64,000 nucleotides of DNA from Odiellus spinosus (Eukaryota > Arthropoda > Arachnida > Opiliones > Phalangiidae). The notes under the pieces were generated by a model, which did not search any database, was not told where the DNA came from, and worked only from the letters and a program-made list of their open reading frames with translations. Shown one piece after another: positions 33,327 through 44,867 of the stretch. Each line of letters begins with the position of its first letter. Positions within the stretch are counted from its first letter, which is position 1. The stretch covers positions 12,952,183-13,016,182 of the forward strand of contig OY987238.1 in NCBI GenBank assembly GCA_963920705.1, read 5' to 3'. A program made the translations under genes and the position numbers.

Positions 33327-33764
33327 TTGGTCAACGCTAAGTTTGGGAGATTAGAAAATATAGTAGAATCCAATTTAATCATGATTTAAGCAAACAAAGG
33401 TGTATATTATATTGACAACTTTCTGTTGGCTTCTTCATTTCATGCTTTGATTTTTATAACTATATCATGGAAAATTAATTGGTAATGAAAATGTACCTTG
33501 ATTATTACTCTTAAAGGGGGGGGGGGCTATTCGATCAAGCTTGGAATTCTGTAATGATTCCGTTAGATCGCCTCATGTACTTTCAAGTTTTAATATCATT
33601 AGGGTCGACGTTCCAGATATTCTCAATATATGTATAAGATACTTATAGGTCCACGGTATCATAAGTTAATTAATATTCCTCTATAAGTTAAACAAATTCT
33701 CATTCAAATAATATAGCCAGTAATTTGGTAATTTCTTCAGTGTAATAAAAGAGAATACAACCAT
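33327..33764. other. no gene; short G run
   Basis: A run of 11 G lies at 33516-33526. No coding or dispersed repeat signal. Confidence 0.3.
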
Positions 33765-34107
33765 TATCGTTTAAATAACAGCCTAATCCACCGATAAAAA
33801 GTTTACAAAACAAATATTAAACTAGAAATAAATTTAGGCTTAGCGAGATTCATTGAGATCAGCTGAATTACCTCCGTGTAAGGTCTAGCGACCAATCAGC
33901 GAAGACCAGTCGTTCACGCGATATCTCCACGAGACTTACAATCGCGTTCGATTGGTCGCTAGACCTTACACGCGAGGAAATCAGCTGATCACCATGAATC
34001 TCGCTAAGCCTATTTTGATGGTAGCTTTTAAATTTATTTCTAGTTTAATATTTGTTTCGTAATCTTGTGGATTAGGTCTTCACTTGTTATTAGGTTGCAT
34101 TCTCCCT
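33765..34107. mobile_element. family E foldback element
   Basis: Well-preserved arms: TAAGGTCTAGCGACCAATCA and GATTGGTCGCTAGACCTTAC face each other, with AGGCTTAGCGAGATTCAT and ATGAATCTCGCTAAGCC outside them. The right end is GTTGCATTCTCCCT; the left terminus is worn. It could form a long hairpin. Confidence 0.8.
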
Positions 34108-34689
34108 TCAAGATAAGTGTTCATTTGTGATCAGTCCTTGATATGCTCTTTATAGTAAAGAGTTTTTTTCCCACACCAAAGCCCATAATCGGATCAAGTA
34201 GTGGGTAGTGGTACCCTTCCACGGGGTAAAACAAAAAAAAAAAAACTTAAAGTAATGACTTCTTAAACGAATAGATAATTAAGAGAGGTCTAGATAAATT
34301 ACTTATACCGAGGGGGCCCTTCTTCTTTTACTCCAACTAGCGCTTAATCGCTCTGAAAATAAGATTTTACGTTTTTAATTACTATCTCTTCTCCCCGAAG
34401 ATTCTTCACGCTTTTCAAACTATTGGAAAATTAATCATGGCTCACGGCGCTTCCATAATTTAGCCACTCCCTTTATATACGCTAACAAAAACTAACTTAT
34501 TAATCTCCTGGAACATTAAGTTGATAGAAAGTAGAGCTGTCTTTATAGGTAGGATTATAATATGAAGTAATAAGATCAAAAATAATTTTAGGGGAAAATT
34601 AAGTACACCAATCGATAGAGCGTTACTTTTTTGAATATTTTTGGTACAATTCTTTCTAATGAGTTAAAATATGGAGGTTCCTTTTCTTT
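34108..34689. other. no gene recognised
   Basis: An A run near 34231-34244. The minus frame 34588-34911 reads through family I and J repeats and is not a gene. Confidence 0.35.
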
Positions 34690-34846
34690 TAATTTAAAAA
34701 ATGACCAAAATTTCTTCTGCCTGTAACCTGCCTGTTTCACTGGAAGTGGGCTCAATTTCTGAGCTTCCCCTGTGGGCAGCGAGGCGAGAGAAAGCCTGGA
34801 GGGTGAGTTTGTTTCCAGGGTGACAGGCAGAAGTAATCTTAGGCCT
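34690..34846 (+). mobile_element. family I MITE, second copy
   Basis: Matches 12864-13009: TTTCTTCTGCCTGTAACC, CACTGGAAGTGGGCTCA, GAGAAAGCCTGGAGG and GGGTGACAGGCAGAAGTAAT, ending AGGCCT plus TTAA. The left terminus is diverged. A family J scrap (TTTATTTTCGGAATCAC) follows at about 34870-34890. Confidence 0.75.
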
Positions 34847-34890
34847 TTAAAGATAAACTTATTAACTTCTGAGTTTATTTTCGGAATCAC

Positions 34891-35414
34891 TATGCCAAAG
34901 AATTGGATCATTTCTCTTTAATAGAAACCTTGGTTTCTTTTTTTAGAAATTTCGTATTTGAGAAATGTAGTTTTTTGGTCTTTATCATCTTTTTTTCGTC
35001 CGTATTTGATTCGTTTTATATCCCATTTGACGCTAGGTGGCTTGTCAGCTACGTAACGTCTTCTAAAACATGGCGTCTCGATTATTTATCGTGTGGGTGC
35101 GCCTCTTTTATGACCACGGCTACGCTTATCTAGGCTAAACACGCGATCTTAGCTCTCGTCAACGAAATAATGCCAAAAAGAATCTATTCCTAGCCTTTAT
35201 ATGGAAAGCGGAATTCCAACAAATAATTGTTGTTGCATTTTTTTGGTCTCAGCAGACTAGATTTTTTTTACCTTTCTTATTTAAAGGGGCTGTGAAATGG
35301 TATATATATTTAATGTTAGCCAGGATCCTTAACTAACCCTTTGAACTTGGCTTAGTAAAAAATGTTCATTATTTATATTCGTATATTAGAAATGATCATG
35401 GTTTTATTCCACCC
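34891..35414. other. no gene recognised
   Basis: A 76-codon plus frame at 34903-35133 is F/S-rich without a recognisable domain. Confidence 0.3.
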
Positions 35415-36128
35415 TATACAGTAAATATCGTTAAAATTACTGATCTCTAGAGTATAAATATCAATTTTACTGAGTCCTACAGTAATTATCATTATTTCTA
35501 CTGATCCCAACAGTAATTATCATTAATATTACTTATTCCTATAGTAATTATCATTAATATTACTTATGCCTATAGTAATTATCATTAATATTACTTGTGT
35601 CTATAGTAATTATCATTAATATTACTTATGCCTATAGTAATTATCATTAATATTACTTATGCCTATAGTAATTATCATTAATATTACTTATTCCTATAGT
35701 AATTACCATTAATATTATTTATTCCTATAGTAATTATCGTAATTTCTTCTGATCCTTATAGTAATTATCGTAGTTTCTTCTGACCCGTACAGTAATTATC
35801 GTAGTTTCTTCTAAACCCGTACAATAATTATCGTAGTTTCTTCTGACCCGTACAATAATTATCGTAGTTTCTTCTGACCCGTACAATAATTATCGTAGTT
35901 TCTTCTGACCCGTACAATAATTATCGTAGTTTCTTCTGACCCGTACAATAATTATCGTAGTTTCTTCTGACCCGTACAGTAATTATCGTAGTTTCTTCTG
36001 ACCCGTACAGTAATTATCGTAGTCTCTTCTGATCTTTATAGTAATTGTCGTAGTTTCTTCTGATCTTTATAGTAATTATCGTAATTTCAGATCCCTACAG
36101 CAATTATTTTAATTTATTCTGATCAATT
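35415..36128. repeat. 31-bp tandem array with two subtypes
   Basis: About 23 units. The left subtype is CCTATAGTAATTATCATTAA then TATTACTTATG (35510-35730). The right subtype is ACCCGTACAATAATTATCG then TAGTTTCTTCTG (35755-36020). Both keep the shared core AGTAATTATC in the same register. The outermost units at each side are more diverged. Confidence 0.92.
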
Positions 36129-36635
36129 GTTTATTTAGTTACATTTGAGAAATCGTGGAAATCCATTTTTGATTTTATCTATTTCATTCTTTCTTTAAAT
36201 GACTATGATTGCCCTCGTTTATGGTTATATTGGTGTTTGTATAAACGCCCAAGGGTTATAAACTAGGTGATATATTCCGCGAAACACGAAAATTCGTGGA
36301 AAAATAATGTTTACGAGAGGAATTTTCTTGTAAAAATATATATATTCTTCCAATGTTGGTGCTTTATATAAACCTCAAGTTTTATTATATACTACTCTTC
36401 TTAAAGGGTAAAACACGTAGCTTTTATAGTATATAGGTTTGAAAGTGTAAAAAGAAATAAGTCTTCCGAGAGGTAGCCCCATTTATCTCAAAATGCTTAC
36501 AGTGTTTGGGTTATTACTCATGGAAAAGGCTTAAAAACATAAGACCCCACCCTTTTTTCTGTCATCCCGAGCTTGTGCCCATCGACAACATACATTTTAG
36601 TCCTTAAAAATAAAATTAAAGTGAGACTATGACGG
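36129..36635. other. no gene; family D tip
   Basis: Only the family D end TTAAAGTGAGACTATGACGG at about 36615-36634 was recognised, just before the F element. The sequence before it is plain. Confidence 0.4.
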
Positions 36636-37325
36636 TGTTTTTGCCACAGGTCAGGGAAAACAGGGAAACGTCTGGGAATTTGAAAATGAACCAAAAAAGT
36701 CTGGGAATTTTAAGATATTTTAAAAAGTCGGGGAATTTTAAGATATTTTAAAAAGTCGGGGAATTTTAAGATATTTTAAAAAGTCGGGGAATTTTAAGAT
36801 ATTTTAAAAAGTCGGGGAATTTTAAGATATTTTAAAAAGTCGGGGAATTTTAAGATATTTTAAAAAGTCGGGGAATTTTAAGATATTTTAAAAAGTCGGG
36901 GAATTTTAAGATATTTTAAAAAGTCGGGGAATTTTAAGATATTTTAAAAAGTCGGGGAATTTTAAGATATTTTAAAAAGTCGGGGAATTTTAAGATATTT
37001 TAAAAAGTCGGGGAATTTTAAGATATTTTAAAAAGTCGGGGAATTTTAAGATATTTTAAAAAGTCGGGGAATTTAAAGATCTTTCAAGAAACCAGAAAAT
37101 TACAATCATTATCCGCGGAAAAGATTCTCAGCTGACCGTGTCAGTTGTATAGATTAGAACAAAGATACGCCTGCAAAAAAGTTTGGCGAACACGATTATA
37201 TAAAAAATAAAAGGTTAAAAATTGAGTAATATTAACTGAAACGATCAGGGAAAATCGTTAGAAAAGGTCAAGGAAAAACCTGGAAAACTCAGGGAATTTG
37301 AATCTGAAAAAACTGTGGCAACCTT
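36636..37325. mobile_element. family F element expanded by a minisatellite
   Basis: The left end is worn (TTTTTGCCACAGGTCAGGG); the right end is AACTGTGGCAACCTTG. Between them are family words GGGAAAACAGGG, AAGTCTGGGAATTT and GGTCAAGGAAAAACCTGG. The internal repeat that occurs three or four times in the copy at 13799-14292 is here a 28-bp array of 14 units. Confidence 0.85.
36693..37084. repeat. 28-bp minisatellite, 14 near-identical units
   Basis: The unit is TAAAAAGTCGGGGAATTTTA plus AGATATTT. Units starting at 36721 repeat every 28 bases to 37084 almost without change, with a variant unit (GTCTGGG) in front. Such uniformity points to recent expansion or homogenisation. No spacers, so not a CRISPR-like array. 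Confidence 0.95.
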
Positions 37326-37803
37326 GTCCTGGTAAGATTATTTTCTGTCCGTTTGCCTTTAAAATTTCATAATCTTTGGCTTCTTACAAGCTTGCCGCTT
37401 GGGGGTATTTTAACGCCGGCTAGTAATGATCTACTATTAAAATGCATCTTATAGGTATTATTTTCCCTATAAAATAACAGGTTTCGGTTTGAATTTCAGG
37501 CCCCAAATGGAGGCCCGAGGGCGCGATGATTTTTTTTATAGCAATATAATCCTAACTAATATTTAACTTCTAAGTTATATATACCTTCAATCTCTTTGAT
37601 GTATATCCCATCTTTAACGATATGGCTCGTTAAAATTTTAACAAGATTGTCAAGCCAGTATAATATCCTCGTGACTTAAAATATAACGAATCCCGCTAAG
37701 CCTATTTTGATGATAAGTTTAAAATTTATTTCTAGTTTAATATTTTTTTGTAAATTCTTTTTCTTTTTGGATTAGTCCTATTTAAACGATGAGGAATCGA
37801 TTT
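37326..37803. other. no gene; family E right-half scrap
   Basis: From about 37686 the sequence matches the right half of family E (CGCTAAGCCTATTTTGATGA, AAATTTATTTCTAGTTTAAT). It runs into the long hairpin at 37804. Nothing was recognised before that. Confidence 0.5.
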
Positions 37804-38245
37804 AAACAACCTATTTATAATCGATTAAGAATGCTAAAATAATGAGAAAAACAATAATACAACTCACCAAAAATATTTCCTTATTTTATAATCAATTTCC
37901 AAAGTTCCGAAACTTGCGGATGCTAAGCCTTGGCTGCCTAGCTCGGCGAACTAGGCGAGCTTGGCCGTATTTTTTTAATATTCCCGTCTGATCTAGTCGC
38001 CAATCACGAGCGAGTACGAGTATTTTTAAAATACGCGTACTCGCTCGTGATTGGCGACAAGAACAGTCGCGAATATTAAAAAAAAAATACAGGTCGTGCT
38101 AGCCTAGTTCACCGAGCTAGGCAGCCTAGGCTTAGCATCGGAACTTTGGAAATTGATTATAAAATAACGAAATCTTGTTGATGAGTTATATTATTGTTTT
38201 TCTCATTATTTTAGCATTCTTAATCGATTAAAAATAGGTTGTTTC
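37804..38245. mobile_element. 442-bp near-perfect hairpin element (R)
   Basis: Two arms of about 213 bp pair almost throughout: AAACAACCTATTTATAATCG faces CGATTAAAAATAGGTTGTTT, AATCAATTTCCAAAGTTCCG faces CGGAACTTTGGAAATTGATT, and GTCGCCAATCACGAGCGAG faces CTCGCTCGTGATTGGCGAC. The spacer is under 20 bases. After it, TTTCATTCTCCCTTTA is an E-like terminus, so R may be an E relative with a different, longer stem. Confidence 0.9.
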
Positions 38246-38786
38246 GGCCTTTCATTCTCCCTTTATGGAGTATGTATGTCTATTCATCTTGAGTTAGCGG
38301 ATAAGCTTTAATCAAGGAAGAAAAAGAGGCGAGGTTGTTATCCTTGTTGTTTAATTTACTAATGGCGCCTTTCAACGAATTATAATTAAGGCCTCCCAGC
38401 GTTCATATTTCTCGGAAAAAAAAAATAAGTTAAAATTACGAAACTTATCCATAATGTATGAAGGGTCTTTTTGAATGACGCAAATCTAGTTATCTGGTAT
38501 CTTCGTTCGCTGGTCGCGTTTCGCCTCTTTCGGGCCCAGCATATTTTCGACGAAAACTTTTCGACAGCGATGGAAAGGAACTGATACGGACGTTGGGATG
38601 GGAGTGATGTTCCCGGGAACGAGTCTCGAAGCCAGTCGGGGTGTCATCCTTAGTATAAACATGTGGCTATGATAAATTTATACGAAGTGGTATATATGGT
38701 ACCAAGAAGTTAGCTGTTTGAAGTATAGCTCAGAACATATGGATACGACCTTCGCCTCTGGGAAACTATGAACATACGTATCTCAA
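38246..38786. other. no gene recognised
   Basis: A GC-richer patch around 38505-38650 has no open frame of note or repeat match. Confidence 0.3.
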
Positions 38787-39311
38787 TAGCTACGGTCATA
38801 CTAGCATTTCTTAATCCAGTTGAAGCGTTAAAATCAAACCGATATTCAAATCGCCAGGAATCGTTTTAAGGGTCATTAGCCGCGTTCACACTAGGTCTTG
38901 GAATCGATTTAAACCGTTTCAAAACGTTTCGCTGGAGTCATGTGAACGGGAAACCGTTTTTTCTCGAATCGATTTGATTCGATTTCTCGAAACTACTTCG
39001 AATCGGTTTCAACAACCGATAGATGAAGTTACAATAAATCGATTTATAAAGTTAATGCGTGAACAAATGGTGCCTAAAACGATTCCTGGCGATTTGGATA
39101 TCGGTTTGATTTTACCGTAGCTATTATCTTTATAAATCGATTTACTGTAGCTGCATCTATCGGTTATTGAAACCGAATCGGTATGAAACTGGTTTCCGAA
39201 GTAGTTTAAATCAAATCGATTCGAGAAAGGATGATTTCCTGTTCTCGTGACTGTATGGAAACATTTTGAAACGGTTTAAATCGATTCCAAGGCCTAATAT
39301 GAACGCGGCTG
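38787..39311 (-). mobile_element. family A MITE interrupted by another A
   Basis: The outer copy starts AGCTACGGTCATACTAGC, is broken at 38876, resumes at 39122 (ATTATCTTTATAAATCG) and ends CTAATATGAACGCGGCT. It is another A-in-A nest, like the one at 7460-8004. Confidence 0.8.
38876..39121 (+). mobile_element. family A MITE nested in family A
   Basis: Starts AGCCGCGTTCACACTAGG and ends TTGATTTTACCGTAGCT, oriented opposite to its host. ATT lies directly on both sides, consistent with a 3-bp duplication. Slightly shortened at its right end. Confidence 0.75.
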
Positions 39312-39914
39312 ATTTCTCTTTAAATCGTTACTTCGTTCAATATTATGATTATCAATTGCTCGCCGTTACGAACAAGGTTATGGTATGTGGAGAGGAGGTA
39401 TTTAGGTTAATTCGCATGTACAGAATAATCGGTTGTAAAGAGCGTTGCCTTTTGATGAGGGAGCTAGGAGCTAGCACGCATCAGAACTGATATTGGTACA
39501 CCTCCCCTCCCTGTTCCGTGTTAAATCAAGCGACGGTCCGAAGATCCCAAAATAGAAAACGTCCGATGTTAATGTAACGAGAATTTATTGTTCTCGTCGT
39601 TAAGGGGTCGTTGTATCGAACCTTATGTAGCGTCACCTACCATCCCTCTCCTTGTAACCTCTTATCGAGTTTTTTTTTTTTTTTTTTTACTCACAAATAA
39701 TAAAAGTGCAATGCCCAGACAGCGAAAAAACTGATTATAGAACCTTCTTAGACAAATTTTATCCTGAAAATTAAATCATTTAAATATTTTTGTATATAAA
39801 TTACATTTCTTTCAGATATTTTTTATTATCATTTTTAACTTAGTTATATATTACGGTGCGTAGCAGGAATTCGGACTGTCTCCTAATGACGTCACGATAA
39901 GATGGCGTGAACTC
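39312..39914. other. no gene; T run
   Basis: A T run at about 39669-39687. No coding signal. Confidence 0.3.
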
Positions 39915-40190
39915 AAAGGCGCGTGCGCCACTAAAATAGTTTTTAAATCGTATTTAGGCTTAACGCGCGCCATTAAAATTGCTTTTAAATGGTATTTAGA
40001 CTTAACGAGCGCCACTAAATAGTTTTTAAATCGTATTTAGGCTTAGCGCGCGCCATTAAAATTGCTTTAAATCGTATTTAGGCTTAGCGCGCGCCATTAA
40101 AATTGCTTTAAATCGTATTTAGGCTTAGCGCGCGCCATTAACATTGCTTTTTAAGCGTATTTAGGCTTAGCGCGCGCTAAGACCATGAAT
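39915..40190. repeat. tandem array of about 45-bp units
   Basis: About six units of GCGCGCCATTAAAATTGC, then TTTAAATCGTATTTAGGC and TTAGC. Early units are variable (GCGCCACTAAA), the middle ones nearly identical. A family D-like end (GTGACAATCTCACT plus TTAA) follows at about 40229-40245, so the array may lie inside a D relative. Confidence 0.88.
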
Positions 40191-40245
40191 TCTTTTGAAA
40201 TTTTCCAATTTGGAGAGTTCACGCAAAACGTGACAATCTCACTTT

Positions 40246-40758
40246 AATATTGTTACGTGGTTTAAGCCTAAACCAAGCAAACAATTCGCCCATTTCGTGA
40301 AATTCGTGATTGACAATATTATTTTAAATACACTCACGCGATATTAAGGTGGTTCTCTTATTTGTCTGTGTTTTTTCGGACATTGTATATATCCTATATT
40401 ATAGTCTGTCCACTGGCTTAGAAAGGAAAGGGTTAAAAGGCTGTGAAAAAGCGATACGCGCGTAATTACGTCATTTCCAGAATTTCTAACTCTCTCCCTT
40501 TCTCTCTATTGCTTCTAAGCCATTAAACCGGACGATATACTACCCAAAATATATATACGTTTTAGTTTTCATATTTTTCTTCATCCTTTTGTGTCCTATC
40601 GTAAATCTGTGGTTTAAATGGCGATAGGGATACCGTGTCTAGCCTTTCTTTATATTCTTTATACGTTTTAAAGGGATACCGAAAGATTTCGAGATATTTT
40701 GTATATTTTTAAATGAGATTCATCACTGCAAAATTAATTTATCTTTGTTTCCTCTTAA
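40246..40758. other. no gene recognised
   Basis: Plain AT-rich sequence with short TATATA words. Confidence 0.3.
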
Positions 40759-41147
40759 AGGGAGATTACAACCTAACAACAATTGATTTTTTTTAATCGA
40801 TTCCTTAACGTTTAAATAGGCCTAATCCACCGATAAAGGTTTACAAAACAAATATTAAACTAGAAATAAATTTAAAACTTACCATCTATAAAATCGGCTT
40901 AGCTGGATTCATGGAGATCCTGATTTCCTCGCGCATAAGGTCTAGCGACCAATCAAACGCGATTGTAAGTCTCGTGAACGACGCGTGCCTTTGTTCATTG
41001 ATCGCTAGACCTTACACGGAGTTAATTCGGCTAATCTTGATCAATCCCGCTAAGCCTATTTTCGAAGTAAGTTTTAAATTTATTTCTAGTTTAATATTTG
41101 TTTTGTAAAATTGGTGGATTATTATTATTATTAGCTGCATTCTCCCT
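40759..41147. mobile_element. family E foldback element, intact, TTAA TSD
   Basis: 389 bp from AGGGAGATTACAACCTAA to CTGCATTCTCCCT, flanked by TTAA at 40755-40758 and 41148-41151. Inner arms: TAAGGTCTAGCGACCAATCA against GATCGCTAGACCTTA, and CGGCTTAGCTGGATTCATG against its complement. The open frame at 40911 is palindrome sequence. Confidence 0.88.
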
Positions 41148-41671
41148 TTAAATGATTGTATTGTTTCAACTTCCCTTTAATTGGTGGCAGTCTGTCCGAA
41201 TGCGAAACCTATAATTCGAAAAGTAACTGTTCTTCGATATATAATAGATACAATTGACTTTTCAAATAGGTCAATAAGCTATTCGAAACGACCTCTCTTA
41301 GATCTTTCGTTCAAAAGTTGTTTGTACGAACTACTTTTTCTTCTATTATGTTTAATATTATGTATTAAACCGCCTTAATTTCCATATATAGATTACAATA
41401 GTAATATTATAACCTATTGTAAGCTTCCCAAAAGATATAACATTACCTTTTATTTGTTGTTTTTCTGCAATTACCTTAATTTTTTTTTATTCATCGATAA
41501 AGCAATTCTATGTATTGCAAGATCTGTCAAGTTTATCTGATATAAATTTAAATTACTGTTGTAAGCTTACGAAATTGGGTATATTTATAAGACTTTTTTG
41601 AAGATAGTCTTCAAACGACATTGGAAAAACAGTTATTTTTATTGCAAATTTAGTAATAGCAAGAATTTAAA
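41148..41671. other. no gene recognised
   Basis: A 65-codon frame at 41181-41378 has no recognisable domain. Confidence 0.3.
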
Positions 41672-42036
41672 AGTGAAGCTATCACCATTCATAAAATTAA
41701 ACACTATATTCAAAATTTTATAACGAAAGGTAGAAGTTGATCTGGATTAAGTACTTTTACGAAAAAGACCGCGCGAAAGCGACCTTATTACTGGTGTCGG
41801 AACGCGCGAGAATTAACTGTAGGCTCAACAATAGTGAAATCACGTGACCATAGTGATGTCGTAGTATTGCGGGGAATTTTTATTTTCAAAATTTGGGAAA
41901 TGGTGATTTTAAAATGTTTTTTTTACTGTCGCGGTAATTTTGTTTCTATGACATATGTATATATATTTTGAATCGTTTTTTACCGATCAACCCGAAAATG
42001 TTACTTAATTTCCATTTGGAGATCATGAACAGCCTG
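41672..42036 (+). mobile_element. family D element
   Basis: Starts AGTGAAGCTATCACCATTC, then ACGAAAAAGACCGCGCGAAA, GAATTAACTGTAGGCTC, AAATCACGTGACCATAG, GATGTCGTAGTATTGCGGGG and TTTACCGATCAACCCG, ending ACAGCCTGACT. Nearly full length but with an internal deletion. Confidence 0.82.
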
Positions 42037-42599
42037 ACTTCAATTATTTAAAATATTATGAAATGTATTTTCTTTTGGAAAGAAATATAACTCTTTACAT
42101 ATGCAGATTTATTTATGGAAGAAATGAAAACTTTTCTTTAAATATTTAAACTTTAGATGAAACCGTATAGAGCCTTGGCTTGATTTGAAACAACATCAGC
42201 CGAATTTACAGAAAAACGGAGCCTCGAATATTTTTATAAAATATTAAAAAATCACAATCTCTTTCTAAAGATTTTACTTTCCCCTTGAGAGATTTAGACA
42301 TTTGGTAGAAATGTGACTTTTTTTTTAACCTATCCCGTAATCAGGCAGAATGTTCGGCAGATACGAGCCTAGGTTCCTTTGAAACAAACAAAATAGAAAT
42401 AACATAACTTCGTGTAACTCATGTGTACTGAAATTTCAATCTGATTCTATTTTTACCCATTTTATTTAAAGTACATGTGCGTGTTACTTAAATTTAAATA
42501 TTTTTGGTTTCAAAATTGATTTTGAGTTACATGTTCGGGTTACTCTATCGTAAATTAAAGTTGTAATTAAATCTATAGCTTAATTACTCTTAAAGCAGT
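42037..42599. other. no gene recognised
   Basis: No match to repeats and no coding signal. Confidence 0.3.
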
Positions 42600-42815
42600 C
42601 TTAACATTTACTAATAATTAAATAAAAACAAAACAATATTAATGTAGAAATAAATTTTTAACTAACTACGGAAAGTAGGCTTAACAAGGATACATGAAAA
42701 GTATAATACCTTACTAGCTGCGTTCCTAACTAGGCCTTAAAATCTATTCACGTTAATGGTAAGATATTAAACTCTTCGTGGATCCTTGTTAAGCCTGTAT
42801 GCTTTCCGAGTAGAC
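42600..42815. mobile_element. E-like foldback element, diverged
   Basis: Arms GGAAAGTAGGCTTAACAAGG and CCTTGTTAAGCCTGTATGC are inverted, with AGAAATAAATTTTTAACTAA outside on the left as in family E. The loop contains a scrap resembling family A (GCGTTCCTAACTAGGCC). Confidence 0.5.
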
Positions 42816-43203
42816 CTCTACACGTTAAGGAATCGAGAGAAAGGAACTTGTTGCGCTGCAATCTTTCTTCTTTAAATTAAGTTAGGGTTACGTGTGGACT
42901 TTAAGTACTTTTTTAGCAAAGAGTATTGGGATTCGGTCGTGTTCTTATTACTTTTAATACTCGCGGGACTGCCATTTTATAACCCTCCAATATTTTTTGT
43001 GGACAGATCGCTATATAATATTTTTCGCGAAAAAGCAGTACATATATGAGTTAGTGAAAAATGTAGGGCGGATTGATCAACCGTGTGTAATTTAATATAG
43101 AAAAAAATAGTCTTTGCAAACAGAAGAAAATTATTTTTATATTGATCTTTCATTCGTTCGTAGCTTTGAACCTTTAAAAGTGTAGTTTTTTTATCTACTT
43201 TAA
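42816..43203. other. no gene recognised
   Basis: Nothing recognised. Confidence 0.3.
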
Positions 43204-43500
43204 AGGGATAATGAAATCCTTATCATTTTGTCTAAATATTTTTATTTCGTTAGTTATAAGGAAATTACAAACAAAAATGAAGTTATTGGAATACATTTTA
43301 ACACTAATTCACGGATTGCTTAAAATCTAGCCAATGAAATGCCTAAATTCGTGTTAAAGTGATGCCTATGGATTATATTTTTAGTTTTGTCATTCTATTA
43401 AAACGCCATATTCCAAATTTTGTACCTCTGCCGGTTGAAAATGTATTTTTACTTTATTTAAACGATAAGAAATCGATACAAATTAGGTTACGTTCTCCCT
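43204..43500. mobile_element. family E relative with TTAA TSD
   Basis: 297 bp from AGGGATAATGAAATCC to GGTTACGTTCTCCCT, with TTAA at 43200-43203 and 43501-43504. The interior differs from other E copies and includes family D words (CCTATGGATTATATTTTTAG). Confidence 0.75.
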
Positions 43501-43504
43501 TTAA

Positions 43505-44867
43505 AGTTTCAACATTATGTATTCATCCGCCTTAGCTTTTATTTATACTTCCCTCATAGCCCTTTTTATTATTTTTATTTTTTTTTTTTTTTGGGAAAAT
43601 TCTATATTCCACATCGATATTTTTTTTTTTTTTTTTTTCGTTTCGCTTATTGCGGCCGAGTTGCTTTTTAATTTCTGGGATTTTTTTTTTTAGTTTCAGC
43701 TTAGTTTTTGTTTTAACCTAAAAATTAAAAATAATTTTGGGAGTCTTAGTCTGATTTTATTACGGTTTGTTGGGTGTAAACTAAACTCTAAAACAATTAG
43801 AATTCAGAAGTTAGAACTGGTCAGACTGTTACAGAACCATCTTCATAAGGTCATGACCTCCAACTTCGGTTTTGACATCTCTATGCCCCTATCAATAGAC
43901 TTCTTGCTTTTATTTTGACCCCCTCCGAAGCCTGTAGGCAATTACAGAATCTTACAAGTTGCAAGCAAATGGGGATGAAACATCGCCTTCACTGCGCATG
44001 AGCTAAACATCCCCCCATTACAGGTCTGATTCAGTTGGTTCTCTACCCCTTTGTAGGGGTCAAAAAAATGCAAGAGGTCTTTAGATGAGAATCATATCTG
44101 CAAGGGCTGAAAAACTTTTTCTCACGGTCTTTGTAGAGCCTAGAAGTCAGGGCTTCCAATTGGCTGGCGTATCTTGTTTCTTTCCGAATCTTCAGCTTTC
44201 TCCAAACTTATTTTCCTCCTCTACCAACAATCCCTAGACCAGCTCTTCATTTTCTACTATTTCCTTTTTTATTCCGAAACTATTTAAAAAAAAAACGTTT
44301 GCAATGTAAAGGAAAGCTGATGCGGATTAGCACCTAATATTAAATCTCTTATGTTTTAAAATAGTTCTTTAAATTGTGTATTAAATAAGAATCAGGTTGA
44401 AATTTCAACACGTGTAATACTAAGCTTCCTTTTATGTCTATGTACGATAAATATAGGGATAATATTAACCTGTAGGCTTTTAAAGCGCTGAAATTTTAAG
44501 ATGATTGTATTGACTCTTGAATAATACTCTTATTTTTTGGGAGATTATTTAAGGGCTAAAACCCAGATTAAAACTTTTGACGCTGACTTATTTACGCTAT
44601 CGAAGCTGAACTAATAGAGATGGAGAACTAGTTTTTATTTTAGAGCTTCACTCGCGTATAAGAATGTTTCTTTACTATTTTTATTTTATTTTTTATTCTT
44701 AGAGGAGTTTGCTTAATTTGAAAAGCTGTGGCTCATTGATACAAAATGTTTTACATCATAGAGATGTAATAATAGTTGTCAACTTTCATTGAACACGAAT
44801 ATATATATATAAAAGAATTTTAGGGTTTATTTCAATTTTTTTTTGTTTAACTGATTTGTATATTAAA
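43505..44867. other. no gene; T runs
   Basis: T runs near 43577-43592, 43620-43638 and 43681-43691. The 43.8-44.2 kb part is less AT-biased but holds no open frame of note. No dispersed repeat was recognised. Confidence 0.35.

Noticed and set aside
34588..34911. 107-codon minus-strand frame
   Set aside because: It runs through family I and J repeats and has no domain.
36693..37084. Regular 28-bp repeats that could suggest a CRISPR array
   Set aside because: Units are contiguous with no spacers and lie in a eukaryotic transposon.
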